Shown in pieces: positions 35,689 through 44,423 of a DNA stretch of 64,000 nucleotides. The DNA comes from an uncultured Parvularculaceae bacterium. GTDB lineage: Bacteria; Pseudomonadota; Alphaproteobacteria; Caulobacterales; Parvularculaceae. Position numbers and translations under genes: made by a program. A model generated the notes under the pieces. The model was given only the letters and a program-made list of their open reading frames with translations. It was not told the DNA's origin and did no database searches. Position 1 is the first letter of the stretch. Every line of letters starts with the position of its first letter. Location of the stretch: the NCBI GenBank assembly GCA_947259375.1, contig CAMYLZ010000008.1, forward strand, positions 62,001 through 126,000. The letters run 5' to 3'.

Positions 35689-38600
35689 ACGGCCTCATCG
35701 CTTGGTGGGCGCGCAACAGCGTTGCCGCAAATCTGTTGATGTTCGCCTGTATCATTGCAGGCATTCTTTCGTTCCTTAGGCTGGAGCGCGAAGTATTTCC
35801 GTCCGCCGATTTCAACGGCGCGACGGTCAGCGTCGCCTGGCCCGGCGCCTCCCCGCTCGAGATCGAAGAGCAGATCATCCTGCGCATCGAAGAGGCGATC
35901 GCCGATATTGACGGCGTCAAACATATCGACTCGACGGCACGCGAAGGCAGCGCGATCCTGAATGTCGAAGGGATCGATACGATCGATGCAACGCGTTTCC
36001 TCAACGACATCAAGAACCGCATCGACGGAATTTCCACCCTGCCCCAGGACGCCTTCCCGCCGGTCGTGTCGCAATGGCGGAATAATAACGGCGCCGTCTA
36101 TATGGCGCTTTACGGAGATTTGTCTGAGCGTGAATTAAACCGGCTGGCGCGTGATCTACGCGATGAAGTCGCACAGATCCCCAATAGCTCGCCGCTGGTG
36201 GGCTTGTGGGGCGAAATGCGCGAGGAAGTCTCGATTGAGGTCTCAGAACAGGCGCTGCGCCGCTATGGGCTGACTTTCGACGATGTCGCACGCGCCATTC
36301 GCGGCTCGTCGCTGAATATCGCCGCCGGACAGGTTCGAACCGAAACCGGCAATATTCAGGTCGCCGCCCGCGCATTGGCGGACACCGAGGAAGAATTCAG
36401 CCGCATTGTCATTCGTCAAAACCCAGACGGGTCCATCCTTCGCGTCAGCGACGTCGCACGCGTCGTCGATGGTTTCGAAGACCGCAAGATGAAACGGCAG
36501 ATGAACGGCCAACCCTCGATCTCCATCGCCGTTGACGCACCGGAAACGCTGAACATCGTCAAGCTATCCGCCGCAGTGAATAAATGGGTCGAGGAGAAAA
36601 ATGAAGAACTGGACGGCAGAGCGAATATATTTGTCTGGTTCGACACCGCCGATCTTTATTTTGCGCGCATGGAGCTGGTCTCCTCCAACGCCGTCATCGG
36701 TCTCGTGCTGGTGCTGATCATCCTGATTTTGTTCTTGCGCCCCACGGTGGCGTTCTGGGTAACGGTTGGCATCGCCGTTTCGTTTGCCGGCGCCTTTATT
36801 TTTATGCCGGCAGCCGGCGTTTCGCTGAACATGCTGTCGCTATTCGCATTTCTTCTGGTGATCGGCGTCGTCGTCGATGACGCTATCATCGTCGGCGAGA
36901 GCATTCACAACCAGACCGAAGAAGGTGAAAGCGGCGTCAATGCAGCGATCATCGGAACGCAGCTTGTCGCCAAACCTGTGTTCTTCGCGGTCCTGACCAC
37001 GATGATTGCGTTTCTTCCCTGGCTGTTCATGTCAGGCGGCACATCGCAATTCACCAAACACATCACTTTGACAATCGTCTTTGCGTTGACGTTCTCGCTT
37101 GTTGAATCGTTTTTCATCCTGCCGTCGCACCTGGCGCATATGAAAAAACAGAACAAGGACGGCGTTTACTACAAAATGCAGCGCGTCTTTGCCGAAGGGC
37201 TGATGGACTTTGCACGCAATGTCTACAGGCCGATCATCAAGGCTGCCTTGCGGTTCCGTTACTTCACGGTCGCTGGTTTCATCGTCGCATTCGCCGTCGC
37301 AACCGCGCTGCTTGCACAAGGTTGGATCTCCTTCAAATTCATGCCGGAAGTCCAGGGCACGTTCATTTCCATGAATGTCCGGCTGCCTGAGGGCGCGTCA
37401 TTCTCGCGCAGCCTGCAGATTTTCGACGAGGTTGAAGCAGCCGCCGACAAGCTCAAAGAGGCGAAAGGAACAGTCAAAGGCGGCGAGGATTTTGTCAAAG
37501 CCGTCTATATTCGGGCTGATGAAGGCAATGTCGTTTCCTATGTGACCATTGTCGGCGCCGACAAACGCAAAGAGTCGACGCAAGCTGTCGCCGAAGAATT
37601 CCGAAGCTATCTGGCGGACATTCCCGACGCAGAGGAAATCAACGTCAACTACACCATCAATGACGGCGGTCCGGATTTCGCTTTCGGCATTGAATCGGAC
37701 AATCTCGAAGAACTGCGAATGGCGACACTGGACGTGCAAAATTACTTGCGCACTTTGCCTGGCGTCTATGACGTCCGCAATAATTTGCAATCGGAAACGC
37801 CCGAGCTGCAAATCAGCCTGAAACCGGGCGCGGAACGCTTCGGTCTCACGCTGGCGGAAGTGTCTCGCCAGGTACGTCAAGCGTTCTACGGTGAAGAAGT
37901 GCAGCGCCTGCCCCGCGAGGGACAGGACGTGCGCGTCATGGTCCGTTACCCGCGCTCCGACCGGGAATCGCTGACAACCATCGAAGCCATGCGCGTTCGC
38001 ACAGCGGACGGGCGCGAGGTTCCCCTCTCCGCTATCGCGGACGCAGAATTCGCACCAAGCTTCAAACGCATTGAGCGGCGCGACCGCACGCGATCGGCTC
38101 GCGTCACCGCAGAACTGGCCGATGATGTCGATCGCGCGGCAGTCATGAAAAAGTTCAATCAGGAATTCGTGCCGGAGTGGAAGCGTCGTCACCCTGAGGT
38201 AAATCTCGCCGTCCGCGGCGACGCAGAAGCGCAGGCTGAATTCATGCTTGAATTCCTGTCGCTTTACGGGATCGCGTTCTTCGCCATGTATATGCTGCTG
38301 GCCATCGCATTCGGTTCCTACTGGCAACCTCTGCTGGTAATGTGCGCCATTCCGTTCGGCTTCATGGGCGCCGCATTCGGGCACTTTATTTTCGGCCTCG
38401 ACTTCGCACTCTTCTCATTCTTCGGGATCGGTGCGGCGGCAGGCGTCGTCGTCAACGACAACCTCGTCTTGATCGACTACGTCAATCGCTTGCGCGCGCA
38501 AGGCGAAGGCGCCTTTGCCGCGCTGGTCAAGGCTGGCGTCGGCCGCTTCCGGCCAATCCTGCTCACCTCCGTGACGACTTTTGTCGGGCTGTTGCCGATC

Positions 38601-38888
38601 ATGTTCGAGCGCTCAACGGACGCGCAATTCCTGATGCCGACGGTCGTCGCCCTCGCCTGGGGCGTATTCTTCGCGATGTTCGTCACGTTGCTATTCGTGC
38701 CGGCCATGTATGCAGTTGGTGCGGATATCGCCCGCTTCTACCGCTGGGCATGGACGGGTGTGAAACAGCCCCAGGTCGGCACCGGACATCCGCTGGAGGA
38801 TGAATTCGGCAACCTGCCGGCGACCGCGCGGGACCAGGCTGATTTGTCCGGAAAACGGCGTAATCCCTTGTGGCGGCCCGCAGAGTGA
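35685..38888 (+). CDS. RND efflux transporter permease
   Basis: A 1067-residue inner-membrane pump of the RND superfamily, with twelve spans, two large periplasmic loops and the expected internal duplication. The proton-relay Asp pair lies in LLVIGVVVDDAIIVGES (TM4), and a matching segment FFGIGAAAGVVVNDNLVLIDYVNR is in TM10. FVGLLPIMFERSTDAQFLMPTVVALAWGV is the conserved TM11-12 block. The sequence is closer to AcrB-like uncharacterised bacterial pumps than to CusA: no metal-binding Met triad is evident. The substrate is unknown. It ends a three-gene operon and is followed by a 25-bp dyad. Confidence 0.94.
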   Translation: MNGLIAWWARNSVAANLLMFACIIAGILSFLRLEREVFPSADFNGATVSVAWPGASPLEIEEQIILRIEEAIADIDGVKHIDSTAREGSAILNVEGIDTIDATRFLNDIKNRIDGISTLPQDAFPPVVSQWRNNNGAVYMALYGDLSERELNRLARDLRDEVAQIPNSSPLVGLWGEMREEVSIEVSEQALRRYGLTFDDVARAIRGSSLNIAAGQVRTETGNIQVAARALADTEEEFSRIVIRQNPDGSILRVSDVARVVDGFEDRKMKRQMNGQPSISIAVDAPETLNIVKLSAAVNKWVEEKNEELDGRANIFVWFDTADLYFARMELVSSNAVIGLVLVLIILILFLRPTVAFWVTVGIAVSFAGAFIFMPAAGVSLNMLSLFAFLLVIGVVVDDAIIVGESIHNQTEEGESGVNAAIIGTQLVAKPVFFAVLTTMIAFLPWLFMSGGTSQFTKHITLTIVFALTFSLVESFFILPSHLAHMKKQNKDGVYYKMQRVFAEGLMDFARNVYRPIIKAALRFRYFTVAGFIVAFAVATALLAQGWISFKFMPEVQGTFISMNVRLPEGASFSRSLQIFDEVEAAADKLKEAKGTVKGGEDFVKAVYIRADEGNVVSYVTIVGADKRKESTQAVAEEFRSYLADIPDAEEINVNYTINDGGPDFAFGIESDNLEELRMATLDVQNYLRTLPGVYDVRNNLQSETPELQISLKPGAERFGLTLAEVSRQVRQAFYGEEVQRLPREGQDVRVMVRYPRSDRESLTTIEAMRVRTADGREVPLSAIADAEFAPSFKRIERRDRTRSARVTAELADDVDRAAVMKKFNQEFVPEWKRRHPEVNLAVRGDAEAQAEFMLEFLSLYGIAFFAMYMLLAIAFGSYWQPLLVMCAIPFGFMGAAFGHFIFGLDFALFSFFGIGAAAGVVVNDNLVLIDYVNRLRAQGEGAFAALVKAGVGRFRPILLTSVTTFVGLLPIMFERSTDAQFLMPTVVALAWGVFFAMFVTLLFVPAMYAVGADIARFYRWAWTGVKQPQVGTGHPLEDEFGNLPATARDQADLSGKRRNPLWRPAE

Positions 38889-38904
38889 GGCCACTGGCGA
38901 AGCC

Positions 38905-38929
38905 AGGTGTTAACTATATGTTAACACCT
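38905..38929. promoter_or_regulatory. Perfect dyad containing a CtrA-type TTAA-N7-TTAA site
   Basis: Perfect 10-bp inverted repeat AGGTGTTAAC / GTTAACACCT (38905-38914 and 38920-38929) with spacer TATAT. Inside it TTAA (38910-38913), seven bases, then TTAAC (38921-38925) fits the CtrA consensus of alphaproteobacteria. It is 17 bases past the RND pump stop and has no T run, so a simple intrinsic terminator is less likely. Confidence 0.5.
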
Positions 38930-39241
38930 TGATGAGACCTTAATGGCGTCTTCTCCCGAGAAGATACCCTACCATACCCCACGACAGTGAGTACCGGCCG
39001 CGTTTCCCCCAAGCGCGGCCGTCTCGCATATTAGGCGGTGTTTTGACGTTTCCCCCGGAGGCTGCGGACGACCGCCTCTGCGGCTGCCCCGACCATTCTG
39101 GCGATTCGGTGACGGTTTCATGTAGCGCAACGCCCGCCGCCCCGACCTCATCGTGAAGTCGAAAAAAAACCGCGCAACAAGGCAAAAAAGCATTGGATTC
39201 AAACCGCAGCCTTTGCTATATCGCCGCACTCCAACGGCGTT
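38930..39241. other. Intergenic region between the RND operon and tRNA-Asn
   Basis: I see no supported gene in these 312 bases. Short minus-strand frames at 38940-39229 lack ribosome binding sites and family features. The stretch next to the tRNA should hold its promoter. Confidence 0.4.
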
Positions 39242-39317
39242 CCCCGATAGCTCAGTTGGTAGAGCAGCTGACTGTTAATCAGCGGGTCACTGGTTCGAGT
39301 CCAGTTCGGGGAGCCAT
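39242..39317 (+). tRNA. tRNA-Asn (anticodon GTT)
   Basis: A 76-base cloverleaf beginning TCCCCGA and ending TCGGGGA-G-CCA, with CCA encoded. The D arm is AGCTCAGTTGGTAGAGC, the anticodon stem CTGA/TCAG encloses CTGTTAA with anticodon GTT, and the T arm is ACTGGTTCGAGTCCAGT. Confidence 0.97.
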
Positions 39318-39586
39318 TTTAAATCAACCGTTTAGAGACACATGAGCGCCCGCTCAAAGCCGGGCGCAACGCCACTTTCTCACCATTTCGCATTAACGCC
39401 GAAGAAACTTCATCGGCGCGCCTGACCTCCGCCCCGTTTGGTCCCTAGCTGAAGAGCGCGCCCGTCAACCGGTGATCCGCTTTCCAACTTGCCCTTGCCC
39501 GAAGACGCGGACACACATGCAAAAGCCGCGTTTCAAAGAAGGGATAAAGGCCAGTTCGATTTCTTCGGGAAACCTCGTTATCGACT

Positions 39587-40819
39587 TCAAAAATCAAACT
39601 GCGCGCGGAATAAGACGCCGGTTGCGTTTTCATCGGTAACGCCTGCGGTCACAAGGTCCGCAAATTTCGGTTTGAGGCCGGATGTCGATGCGCCAAGGTC
39701 AGCATTCGCCTGAAAGAAATTGATTCCCACATGCGCATAGCGGGTCGGCCACCATTCGGCGCCCACGACATAGGTGTCGAGACTCCCGCCGTTGATTCCG
39801 CTATCGTTCAAGTCAATCGTATCCGCGCGCAGAACAAGCGCCAATGCGCCCGGCCCGCCTTTGGTGATCGACTTGTCGATTTTCGGACGCGCAAACTTTC
39901 CGCCCTTATAGCCGCGACGCCCGCCGAAAAAGACCCCGGTCTCAATATATCCGCCGCCAAAAGTCGCGTCGCTGCACGCAGCAGCGGCCCTACATTCCGC
40001 GAAGGTCAAACCATATTCGCCTGCCGCCCAAAAACGGTTGTGAATTGCCGCCGCTTCAAGACCAAGAAATAGGTCGGAATCGGCAAACCGGCCGGTGCTG
40101 ATAATTCGGCCGGCATTATTGATGTAGGGTTTTTGACGATAGCGCAGAGCCGACTGCCCATCGCCGGTCTCGCGGTAACGAAAAGACGCGCCAAGATGTG
40201 TGATGGTGTTTTCGCTCTTGATGGGGTTATACGTTCCGCGTCCGGCGAGCGCAAACCCATCTACAATAGCGTCGCCTTCAATATTTTCTCCGAAAGCGCC
40301 GATCGAGAATGTGTGCCGTTCGCCTTTTGCATTAAGCGCAACACCAAGACGACGATTGAGCTCAAAAGCATCGGTAAAAGCGCCGCGCTCGAAGGTTGAA
40401 ATAAATCTCGATGACGCCTGCTCCTCTAAGGAGTTTTGAGTCTTGAATTGGCCAACTTGTATATTCCAGTCGTCAGCCGTCGGCGACCATTTGACATGGG
40501 CGTCTTCCAGAATAACGTCACCGTCGTCGCCAATATTGATTTCAGCTTTAATCGCCAGCCTGGTTCCAAGTTTTAACCCGGCATTGATGCGAAAGCGCCG
40601 CAATTCATCCTGAGAGAATGTGATATCCGCCGCATCGGTATCAAAACTCGAATAATCATACATCAGCCGGCCGCCGACTTTGAACTCCCAGCCATCGCCT
40701 TCGAAAACAGGCGCCGCATCCCATTTCGAGATGGTTACTGTCGACGCCTCGTCCTTGGCCAATACTGGGCTGATCGCCAAAGTCGCAATCGCCGCCGTCA
40801 TTCCGAGTTTTTTGATCAT
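39587..40819 (-). CDS. OprP/OprO-type phosphate-selective porin
   Basis: A 410-residue outer-membrane protein with a signal peptide (residues 1-21, ending SPVLA). It then shows the porin O/P pattern: GWEFKVGGRLMYDYSSFD, DELRRFRINAGLKLGTRLAIKAEI, VKWSPTADDWNIQVGQFKTQNSLEEQASS, a C-terminal strand ending in Phe (GVLFRAQFDF) and WWPTRYAHVGINFFQANADLG before it. These porins pass phosphate or polyphosphate in starved cells. A triple Pho-box-like repeat stands upstream (separate entry), which supports phosphate control. No OprP Lys/Arg ladder can be verified by eye, so the substrate call rests on family plus promoter. Confidence 0.88.
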   Translation of the reverse strand: MIKKLGMTAAIATLAISPVLAKDEASTVTISKWDAAPVFEGDGWEFKVGGRLMYDYSSFDTDAADITFSQDELRRFRINAGLKLGTRLAIKAEINIGDDGDVILEDAHVKWSPTADDWNIQVGQFKTQNSLEEQASSRFISTFERGAFTDAFELNRRLGVALNAKGERHTFSIGAFGENIEGDAIVDGFALAGRGTYNPIKSENTITHLGASFRYRETGDGQSALRYRQKPYINNAGRIISTGRFADSDLFLGLEAAAIHNRFWAAGEYGLTFAECRAAAACSDATFGGGYIETGVFFGGRRGYKGGKFARPKIDKSITKGGPGALALVLRADTIDLNDSGINGGSLDTYVVGAEWWPTRYAHVGINFFQANADLGASTSGLKPKFADLVTAGVTDENATGVLFRAQFDF

Positions 40820-40884
40820 TTCACGCTCTACACCAGCGCCGCCCTGACGACGGCGCGTAATGAGACGCCATATGATGGCATTTC

Positions 40885-40913
40885 ATGACAGGCGCTTTAC
40901 AGATCGATGACAG
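40885..40913 (-). promoter_or_regulatory. Pho box: three direct repeats upstream of the porin gene
   Basis: On the minus strand CTGTCAT (40913-40907), CGAT, CTGTAAA (40902-40896), GCGC, CTGTCAT (40891-40885). The three 7-bp repeats lie at the 11-bp spacing bound by PhoB, and two are exact matches to the CTGTCAT consensus. The last repeat ends 65 bases before the porin ATG. The 235-base gap to the kinase gene holds no other gene I can support. Confidence 0.8.
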
Positions 40914-41054
40914 AAAAATGAAAGCTCTTTCAACATTTCGTTACATAATGAATTGGCGTGTACGCCGGGCGCAACTATGGCTCCAGCCAACAACGGCCCA
41001 AGCGTATTTGGTAGCATTGGCTTTGCCGAACCGCCAAAGGCTAGCGCAGGCTCA

Positions 41055-41948
41055 TTATTTTACAGCCCGCACCAACTGCAATGCGCCCGCGAGCCCTGCA
41101 TCATCACCGAGCTTCGCCCGCACAATCAGTCTTTCCGGATCGGTTTCGCCATTGATCAAATAGCCGTTGAGGAACTTGGAGAAATGCTGCCTGGTATTGC
41201 GCACCAGCGCCGGTGCATTCATTACGCCTCCACCCAGGACAATCCGCTCCAAGCGGAAACAGAGCGTCAGGGTCAGGCATAATTGCGCGAGATACCACCC
41301 GGCGATTTCCCAACAATAATCGTCTTCGCTGAGGTTTTCCAACGGCCCAAATCGATCGATAAGTGCGGGCGCTGAAAGCAATCCCTCAAGGCAGCTTCCG
41401 TGAATTTTGCATACCCCTGGATAGTCAATGTCTATTTCGTGACGGGTGACGCAAATATGCCCAAGCTCCGGGTGAAATGGCTTCCCCACAAGCGCATCAT
41501 CAATGACTATACCTACTCCAACCCCTGTGCCGATCGTGACATAAGCAGCCTTTGAGGCACCGCAGGCCGCGCCTTGGGCTGTCTCGGCCAACAACGCGGC
41601 ATTCACATCGGTGTCAAGGACAACTGGCGCGCCCAGCCGTTCTTCGAACATCGGCTTCAGCCTCGCGCCGCTCCATCCTTTTTTCGGGGTGTTCAAAATA
41701 CACCCATAATCTTGCGAACCCGGATCGACGTCGACCGGGCCGAAACTGGCGACGCCAAGCGCCTCGATCCGCCCGCCCGCTTCTTCCGCCAGCCTTCGCA
41801 GCGCCGCACAAGCCGAATCGATCGTTTCTGCCGGCGCTGTGGTGGCCACCCGCCGCTTGCCAAGCAGCGCGCCGTCGGGGTTCGCTATTCCAACCTTGAA
41901 AGTCGTGCCGCCGGCGTCAATACCGGCGATTAATGTCGTTTCGGCCAT
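41055..41948 (-). CDS. ROK-family sugar kinase, fructokinase type
   Basis: A 297-residue ROK kinase: GIDAGGTTFKVGIANPDG (phosphate-1), VVLDTDVNAALLAE (catalytic Asp), YVTIGTGVGVGIVIDD (phosphate-2), and a zinc-binding segment running from GHICVTRHEID to CKIHGSCLEGLL. The CxxHGxCxEG form is typical of ROK fructokinases (Mak/GmuE-like). It should phosphorylate the fructose released by the neighbouring GH68/GH32-like enzyme. The ATG at 41948 follows GGAAAGG at 9 bases; a TTG one codon earlier is also open. It is divergent from the MFS gene, with a palindromic operator between them. Confidence 0.88.
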   Translation of the reverse strand: MAETTLIAGIDAGGTTFKVGIANPDGALLGKRRVATTAPAETIDSACAALRRLAEEAGGRIEALGVASFGPVDVDPGSQDYGCILNTPKKGWSGARLKPMFEERLGAPVVLDTDVNAALLAETAQGAACGASKAAYVTIGTGVGVGIVIDDALVGKPFHPELGHICVTRHEIDIDYPGVCKIHGSCLEGLLSAPALIDRFGPLENLSEDDYCWEIAGWYLAQLCLTLTLCFRLERIVLGGGVMNAPALVRNTRQHFSKFLNGYLINGETDPERLIVRAKLGDDAGLAGALQLVRAVK

Positions 41949-41984
41949 CAAGTCGGGCCTTTCCGTAACACCGCAAGAATATTT

Positions 41985-41998
41985 TGCAATCGATTGTA
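41985..41998. promoter_or_regulatory. LacI-type operator between the kinase and MFS genes
   Basis: TGCAATCGATTGTA, with a perfect CAATCGATTG core at 41987-41996, centred on CG as in LacI-family operators. The same core occurs before the TonB receptor gene at 47929-47938. It lies 37 bases before the kinase start and 58 bases before the MFS start, positioned to control both directions. Confidence 0.65.
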
Positions 41999-42055
41999 TT
42001 TTGCATTAGCACAAGGTCTGAGGGAAGAAAACAGCCCCCATAAGGAAACGCCATC

Positions 42056-43297
42056 ATGACGACCGCATCCGCCGAAAGTCGCGCCGGAGGCTACGCCGCA
42101 GTCACCGTCCTGACCTTCACCATGTTTTTCATGTTCGCCATGACGACGGACGCTGTCGGCGAAATTATTCGTCTTGCGAGAGGGGAACTTGGACTGACCA
42201 ACACCCAGGCAAGCGCATTTCATTGGGCGACGATGAGCGCGATCGCCCTGAGCGGTGTTTTCCTTGGATTTCTCGCGGACCGAATGGGGCGAAAATCCGC
42301 AATTATCCTTGGCCTCGCCATATATGGCGTCGCCAGCGCGCTGTTCTTTGCCGGAAATACGTTTTTCGTTTACGTCTCGCTGCTGTTCGTTTCAGGTCTC
42401 GCAATCGGCATTTTCAAGACTGCCGCACTGGCGCTGATCGGCGACATTTCACAGTCCACGGACGATCACACGAAAAAGATGAACACTGTCGAAGGCTTTT
42501 TTGGCGTAGGCGCCATCGTCGGCCCTGCACTCGTTGTCTATCTTGAACAGAATGGGATGAGTTGGCGCTGGCTTTACCTGATCGCCGCTATGCTTTGCGC
42601 CGTCATGATCCTCGCCGCCCTTAGGACAAATTATCCGCCGACCGTAACCACGGAAACTCGTCCGGCGACATTGGGCAACACGCTGAGATTGCTCTTGAGC
42701 CCTTACGCCCTCGGTTTTTCTTTCGCCATCGCGATGTATGTAGCGTGCGAAGTCGCAATCTTCGTTTGGTTGCCTACTTTTCTCGAAGGGTTTGAAGGCC
42801 CCGATCTCGCGATGATATTCGCCGCTTATGCGGTCATGATCTTTTTCGTATTGCGCGCGGCCGGCCGGTTTCTCGGGGTCTGGATTCTTGACCGTTTCGA
42901 TTGGAAGCTCGTCATACTGGTTTTCACCGGCGTTATTTTCGCTTGTTTTATCCTCAGCGCGATTGGCGGCAAGCAAGTCGCTGTTTTCCTCTTGCCGCTA
43001 TCCGGATTGTTCATGTCAATGATCTACCCCACGCTGAACTCCAAGGGCATCAGTTGCTATCCCAAGGGCGATCATGGGGCAGTCGCCGGATTGATCTTGT
43101 TCTTTACAGCCTTATCCGCAGCACTGGCGCCGCTGGCCATGGCGTTTGTCAGCGATCTGTTCGGTGGCGGCGATATGCGCATCGGCTTCGGGCTGGCGAC
43201 CGGCTTCGCCGCGCTGTTATTCGGCGCCGCGATTTTGAACCAGCTATTCGACCCAGCATCGCGCGCCTTGGCCACAGCCAATGAAAACGAATATTAA
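42056..43297 (+). CDS. MFS sugar permease
   Basis: A 413-residue major-facilitator protein with twelve predicted spans. Motif A is GFLADRMGRKSAI after span 2, and the N-terminus FTMFFMFAMTTDAVGEIIRLARGEL resembles the FucP/glucose-galactose branch. The conserved Pro-rich segment LFMSMIYPTLNSKGISCYPKG in span 9-10 is also typical of that branch. It would carry a mono- or disaccharide over the inner membrane, after TonB-dependent uptake over the outer membrane. AAGGAAAC precedes the ATG. It probably forms a transcript with the GH68/GH32-like gene, which begins at its 3' end. Confidence 0.88.
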   Translation: MTTASAESRAGGYAAVTVLTFTMFFMFAMTTDAVGEIIRLARGELGLTNTQASAFHWATMSAIALSGVFLGFLADRMGRKSAIILGLAIYGVASALFFAGNTFFVYVSLLFVSGLAIGIFKTAALALIGDISQSTDDHTKKMNTVEGFFGVGAIVGPALVVYLEQNGMSWRWLYLIAAMLCAVMILAALRTNYPPTVTTETRPATLGNTLRLLLSPYALGFSFAIAMYVACEVAIFVWLPTFLEGFEGPDLAMIFAAYAVMIFFVLRAAGRFLGVWILDRFDWKLVILVFTGVIFACFILSAIGGKQVAVFLLPLSGLFMSMIYPTLNSKGISCYPKGDHGAVAGLILFFTALSAALAPLAMAFVSDLFGGGDMRIGFGLATGFAALLFGAAILNQLFDPASRALATANENEY

Positions 43298-44423
43298 AAG
43301 CCGAGAGATGATGAAGAACGATCCAAGCGTCGCCACCCCTGCGCCCTCGCCGCTCGAGTTCCGCAACGGCATTTCGCATCCGGACCTCTGGCTGTGGGAT
43401 TCATGGACCTGCTGGCTTGAGGGTGAACTGACGCTGTTTTGCCTTGCGCTCGCACGTCAGAATTCGGCCGGCAGACCCATTGCTCCGGGCGAACGGAACG
43501 ACTACCCGTTCCATATCCGCCGCTTCATTTCATGCGACGAGGGGCAAAGCTGGCGCGATTGCGGCGTCTACCTTGCCGCGCCTGCGCGCATATCCGGCGC
43601 CGTAAACCAGAATATCTGGAGCGGCTCGGCGACCGTCGATAACGGCGAACTGCTGTTTGGTTTCACCGGTTTGCAGCATTGTGCTTCCTCAAGACAATTC
43701 CTGCAGACGCTCTGTATTGCGACAGCGCCGCTGGATGGGACGCCCCCAAATCTCGACGACGCGATCGTGCTGAGCGATCCGATGGCGGATTATGAAAACA
43801 TCGTCGCGAAGGGTTACTACATTGCGCCTCGCGACATGCTGGGCGCGAATGCCGGCGAAGAAGGCGGCCCCATCCTCGCTTGGCGGGATCCATTTTTGCT
43901 GCCGCTCGGCAATGGCGTTTTCGAGGTGTTCTGGGCGGCGAAAACCGGGCCCGCCGCGCCGGCGATTGGCCATGGCCGTCTGAGGAAAACGGTCGACGGA
44001 TTTGACCTGGAATATCTCGACCCCATCGTGCCGCCAGACGCCCATGCCTATACGCAGGCCGAAGTGCCGAAGGTCTATTACGACCATAAACGGGGTGATT
44101 ATTATCTCTTGCTGTCAACCTGCGATCGGTTGAGCGAAGAGCAGCCTGACGATGAAGTCTCAAAGGAATTGCGACTGTTCAAAGCGACATCGACGACGGG
44201 CCCATGGCGCCCCTACAGCAATGACGGCAGCGTCTTGCCGGAGCTGGATTGCCTGTTTGGCGGCAGCTTCACCCGACTGGATTTCGATGCAGGCCAAGCA
44301 ATATTAGTCGCGCCGTTTACGGAAATGGCGGTTCCGGAGCTTCAATTGACTTTCGCGTCTGCACGCCAGATCAGCCTTAATCAAGAAAGTCCGGTCAGTG
44401 ACCGCCTTGTCGCAAAATCCTAA
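43281..44423 (+). CDS. Clan GH-J (GH68/GH32-like) fructosidase, cytoplasmic
   Basis: A 380-residue glycosidase. The motifs fit clan GH-J: nucleophile Asp40 in LWLWDSWTCW, IWSGSA at 112-117, the transition-state stabiliser Arg202-Asp203-Pro204 in AWRDPF, and the acid/base Glu261 in QAEVPKVYY. In GH68 the first motif is VWDSW and the second WSGSA, which favours GH68, but the acid/base block differs from the usual ExERP. No signal peptide is present. It probably hydrolyses sucrose or short fructans in the cytoplasm, feeding fructose to the ROK kinase. The start is uncertain: 43281 overlaps the MFS gene by 17 bases; 43308 and 43311 are alternatives with a closer GAGAG. Confidence 0.75.
   Translation: MKTNIKSREMMKNDPSVATPAPSPLEFRNGISHPDLWLWDSWTCWLEGELTLFCLALARQNSAGRPIAPGERNDYPFHIRRFISCDEGQSWRDCGVYLAAPARISGAVNQNIWSGSATVDNGELLFGFTGLQHCASSRQFLQTLCIATAPLDGTPPNLDDAIVLSDPMADYENIVAKGYYIAPRDMLGANAGEEGGPILAWRDPFLLPLGNGVFEVFWAAKTGPAAPAIGHGRLRKTVDGFDLEYLDPIVPPDAHAYTQAEVPKVYYDHKRGDYYLLLSTCDRLSEEQPDDEVSKELRLFKATSTTGPWRPYSNDGSVLPELDCLFGGSFTRLDFDAGQAILVAPFTEMAVPELQLTFASARQISLNQESPVSDRLVAKS

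Noticed and set aside
37398-38384. 328-residue minus-strand open frame
   Set aside because: Shadow of the RND pump gene; His/Arg-rich composition, no ribosome binding site.
38940-39229. Two small minus-strand frames before tRNA-Asn
   Set aside because: No ribosome binding site and no recognisable protein features.
39347-39368. GCGCCCG / CGGGCGC inverted repeat after tRNA-Asn
   Set aside because: Seven-base arms without a T run; may be chance in GC-rich DNA and is not clearly a terminator.
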